DNA of 64,000 nucleotides from Amorphochlora amoebiformis (lineage: Eukaryota > Cercozoa > Chlorarachniophyceae). The stretch is taken from assembly GCA_054601695.1 (NCBI GenBank), contig BAAHQB010000163.1, positions 124,001 to 188,000 on the forward strand, in the 5' to 3' direction. Both the position numbers and the translations under genes were made by a program. Under the pieces are notes generated by a model. It worked only from the letters and a program-made list of their open reading frames with translations, was not told the DNA's origin and ran no database searches. This document shows, in pieces, positions 1 through 64,000 of the stretch (position 1 is the first letter of the stretch; each line of letters begins with the position of its first letter).

Positions 1-10
1 GAAATGTTAG

Positions 11-31124
<31,114 letters not shown>

Positions 31125-32176
31125 GAACTACACTCGATCTAGCTGTAGAATGCAATATTAATAATTGGCAATAAGTCCATGTTAAGTCTAGAAAGTTCGC
31201 ACGTGCCACATGATAAGTTCGAACTTCGATGCTTGTGGGTACACTAGATAAATCGTTCACGGCTGCTAGTTAGTGACATCCCGCCAAAAACTAGAAAAGG
31301 ACCTTGTGTGCAATGTAAATATTATAACAACGCATATCGCACACGTAAAATTAGCGTGTACGTTGACTTACTGAATACTAGACCTTAAACTCGATAGTGT
31401 TATCCTAGTTATAGTCAAACACAGAAAAAATGATTTATAAGACTCCGGCTGACTTCTAGACTTATACACGTCCTAGTAGTCATACTCTAGACAGACCATT
31501 CTAGTATGGATTTCACTAATTAGGGGCATAGTCGGAGGTTAATCAATATCACAACTTAGATATTCATGCAAACCTTGAATCCAACCATGACGGTAGTATT
31601 CGGGAGTCTTTTGAATCCAACCTTGACGGTAATATCCGGTTAATGAATCTGGAGTCTCTAGTATCTACTGTATGAGTACGTACATACGAGCTCTGGTGTC
31701 TCTTCTAAGAGTATATACGATCTACTCAGCGGTCGTACGGAGGCGAGTATGCCTGGAACATGTATGAAAATCAGGGATGTATACATATGTATATTTATGC
31801 AGTGTAAAGTTAGATATGTAGATATATGTAATATGTAATATACTAGTAATGCAGCGGTATGATGTACATTATATATATATATATATATCTATATATATAC
31901 ATATACATATATATTCCTGTATATATATATATATATTATTTAAACATACATATATTCAACAATGCATATGAAAATATATGCATGTAATATATTATACACA
32001 CACACACACTTATATATATATATATATATATATATTATACACACACACATACCTACACACACACACACAATATATATCTACATACAAACATATACATATA
32101 TCTATTTACATTCAAACATGCACACACATACATACATACTACATGTATTGAAAAATATGATTCGTAAACATTGTGT
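31125..32176. other. Convergent intergenic region between genes A and C
   Basis: About 700 bp of complex sequence (31125-31860), then (TA)n and CA-rich repeat. It contains a direct duplication near 31573 and 31611 (TTGAATCCAACC, TGACGGTA). It presumably holds the 3' UTR of A, and of C on the other strand. No AATAAA was seen next to the gene A stop. Confidence 0.6.
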
Positions 32177-41686
<9,510 letters not shown>

Positions 41687-42392
41687 ACTTTCTCGCAACG
41701 ATGTCAGGCTCCCTTCCTGCGCCTGATGTTGTAATAAAGATATCAACCTGGCGCAAGAGATGTATATATAAAGTTTTATGTAGATTAGGATGACAAGCTC
41801 CTCGAACCCAATTGGCCCTCCTCACTTGAAAACCTCACCTGTCTTTGCCCAGCGGTCGACGTTGGTCCAAGCCTCAATAAGTTCCACGTCTAAACCCGCT
41901 CTAAGAGAATATTATGCATTCAATGGCATTGGAAAATTAGGGGCTGAAATCTGCCAAACATTCGCAATCTTTGAATTTTGGGGTTCCGCAAACTTTGGGT
42001 TCGTCTATTCACTATATTCTCAAGGTCCTATCCCGGGATTTACGCAACTGTTTATAGAGCCCTGACCGCTTTGCCACAATCAGACCCGCAAACTGGGCCG
42101 AAAGCAAGTAATCTGAACGTAAGTGAATTTCTTTTTAGGAGCTTCGGAGCTTTATCCGCCGAAAGTTCGGTGACGAAACCGTGGAAATCTTTTGCGTGAG
42201 AATAGAAGGCTCTCGCTATAGTTCGTCAAGTCTCTCGGGAATAGGACACAAGGGGGGAGGTGCGGAGATACCAAGTTGGAAGGTCACACGGCGCAACATG
42301 GTCAAATCACTCGTCCCACTGTCACACACATGTCACTCTAAGTGACAACTGACAAGAAAATATTATTAAATAAAATCGGCAGAAGTGTTACC
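41687..42392. promoter_or_regulatory. Putative divergent promoter region, genes C and B
   Basis: About 700 bp of complex sequence with no microsatellite, lying between the inferred start of C (-) and the start of B (+). No TATA box or other core element is identified. The call rests on position and composition only; open frames here are short and start without ATG context. Confidence 0.45.
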
Positions 42393-61165
<18,773 letters not shown>

Positions 61166-61660
61166 GGGGATTGAGAAAACGATTCAAAATCTTGCAACAC
61201 ATTTTTCTTCGATAAAGATAACGAGAGAGAGATTGAGAATGAAAGTGATGAGAGAGAGAGAGAGAGAGAGAGGAGAGAGCAAGGGTGAGGGCGAGGGCGA
61301 GGGCGAGGGCGAGGGCGTGGGCGTGGGGAGCGAGGAGAACGAGAGCGACGGAGGAAGAGAAGTAGAAAGGAAGAAAGAGAGCGAGGAGATAGAAAGTGAG
61401 AGAGAGAGAGAAATAGAAGGAGAGAAAGAGGGAGATAGAGAGGGAGAGGGGTAGAGAAAGTGGGGGTATATATCTAACGTATATATGCGGGTGGTATTGA
61501 CGGTGAATTCAAAAAGATGATCAAAGTTCGAACGAGCGAGGAAGAGAACAAGAAAGCGAACAAGAAAGAGAACAAGAAAGCGAGCGAGGAAGAGAACAAG
61601 AAAGCGAACAGGAAAGGATGAGAGCCAATCGACAGAGGATGAGGTATGTGTGTAGTTTAA
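61166..61660 (+). other. GA-rich low-complexity region after gene B
   Basis: Complex sequence to about 61205, (GA)n and GAGGGC repeats at 61235-61460, and an AACAAGAAAGCG-type repeat at about 61520-61615, ending GAGGATGAG then GTATGT. The last island (to 61643) could be an exon of a following + gene (KDESQSTEDE), but nothing anchors it. Confidence 0.4.
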
Positions 61661-63269
<1,609 letters not shown>

Positions 63270-63311
63270 ATTACGACGTCGAACAAGAGGAAGGGTCCCG
63301 AAGTAGCTACT
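63270..63311 (+). CDS. Candidate orphan exon
   Basis: ATATAG before, GTATAT after. Two frames are open: [14 protein letters not shown] (phase 0 in and out) or [14 protein letters not shown]. It may belong to a gene after gene B that runs off the window. Confidence 0.35.
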
Positions 63312-63760
63312 GTATATGATATCTAGATATCTACATATGCAACTCATGCTCAGCAGGTATAGTTGAAAAAGTTCTAGTAAGATGCATTAGTTTTACGTAT
63401 CGAGAGCCTTGAATTGCATCGCTGTGATTATTTCTAATAAATTTGTCTAGATTATTGAACTTCGAGTTGTGGTTGGTTGCTGTGTTACCAATCTAGCTAA
63501 TCTCTGAATCAGTACCTGGAGTACTATATTTACAAAGATTGAGTGTCACAATCATTGCAATAATTCAAGCGTCATTCAACGATGATAGCATGACTGAATA
63601 TTTTCAGTCTAATCTGACTTTCGCCCTTGTCTTCGTTAGGACTCGAATGATTGTATATATACCTACGTAACTAGATCCACAACTTCCCAATGCACAATCC
63701 TCAGGAGGAATACGTAGTCCGAGTCTGACGAGCGGTATATTTGTAGAAAGATATGTAGAT
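63312..63760. other. Unassigned complex sequence
   Basis: About 400 bp of non-repetitive, roughly 40% GC sequence with no long frame. No tRNA-like or other RNA structure recognised. Confidence 0.5.
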
Positions 63761-63761
63761 G

Positions 63762-63855
<94 letters not shown>

Positions 63856-63869
63856 ATTTTACTGTAACT

Positions 63870-63990
63870 CTCTGGTTTGCGGTCACTCCCCGGTTGACGG
63901 GCCGTCACTCCCCGGTTTGCCGTCACTCCCCGGTGTGCCGGCACTCCCTGGTTTGCCGTCACTGTCTGGCTTTTCGTTAAAACGGAGCTC
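63870..63990 (+). repeat. GC-rich ~18-bp minisatellite
   Basis: About six units of the type GTCACTCCCCGGTTTGCC with variants, ending just before the window end. Confidence 0.85.
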
Positions 63991-64000
63991 TAGATGGTTT

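Noticed and set aside
42342-42392. Upstream extension of the Obg start
   Set aside because: It would begin at GTG; the first ATG in frame is 42393, giving a sensible presequence.
61233-61454. 73-residue Arg/Glu/Gly frame after gene B
   Set aside because: Low-complexity GA repeat translation; no splice edges or codon variety.

Overview
This is a nuclear window from an intron-dense eukaryote. Almost all of it is simple sequence: (TA)n microsatellite, hexamer CCCTAA/TTAGGG blocks, and several minisatellites. Very short unique islands (8-130 nt) are scattered through it. Read as exons (AG before, GT after, matching codon phase on both sides), the islands join into three protein-coding genes. Coding sequence is only about 6-7% of each gene span. 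All reading frames use the standard code, with TGA as the likely stop. The lineage cannot be fixed from sequence. The hexamer repeat, the micro-exons and a mitochondrion-targeted Obg GTPase fit a protist with a conventional mitochondrion, but I do not name a species.

Layout. Gene A (+, 11-31124, 5' end outside the window) has about 42 exons and roughly 690 codons. It encodes an unrecognised hydrophilic, charged protein and ends at TGA 31122-31124. Gene C (-, about 41686 down to about 32247) has about 18 exons and encodes an unrecognised protein of about 234 residues; it converges on gene A. Gene B (+, 42393-61165) is complete in 25 exons and 443 codons including the stop. It is an Obg-family GTPase with a mitochondrial-type N-terminus, a glycine-rich Obg fold and all five G motifs. 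Genes C and B diverge from a shared 706-bp complex-sequence region (41687-42392). After 61165 there are GA-rich blocks, AT repeat and unassigned unique sequence to the window end.

The most unusual feature is a systematic pattern I call exon-edge echoes. Beside many real exons lie partial, decaying copies of that exon. Copies upstream of an exon mostly carry its acceptor plus 5' part. Copies downstream mostly carry its 3' part plus donor. Some echoes have become minisatellites, for example 415-1419, 1455-1548 and 12389-12900. The CCCTAA blocks sit inside introns, mostly with CCCTAA on the sense strand; each unit contains CTAAC, a branch-point-like motif, and several exons are preceded directly by CCCTAG or CACTAG. 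The introns therefore look as if they grew by local duplication of splice edges plus simple-sequence expansion.

The exon models rest on phase bookkeeping and splice dinucleotides read by eye, without RNA evidence. For gene B the protein family match confirms nearly every junction. For A and C the evidence is the unbroken phase chain.
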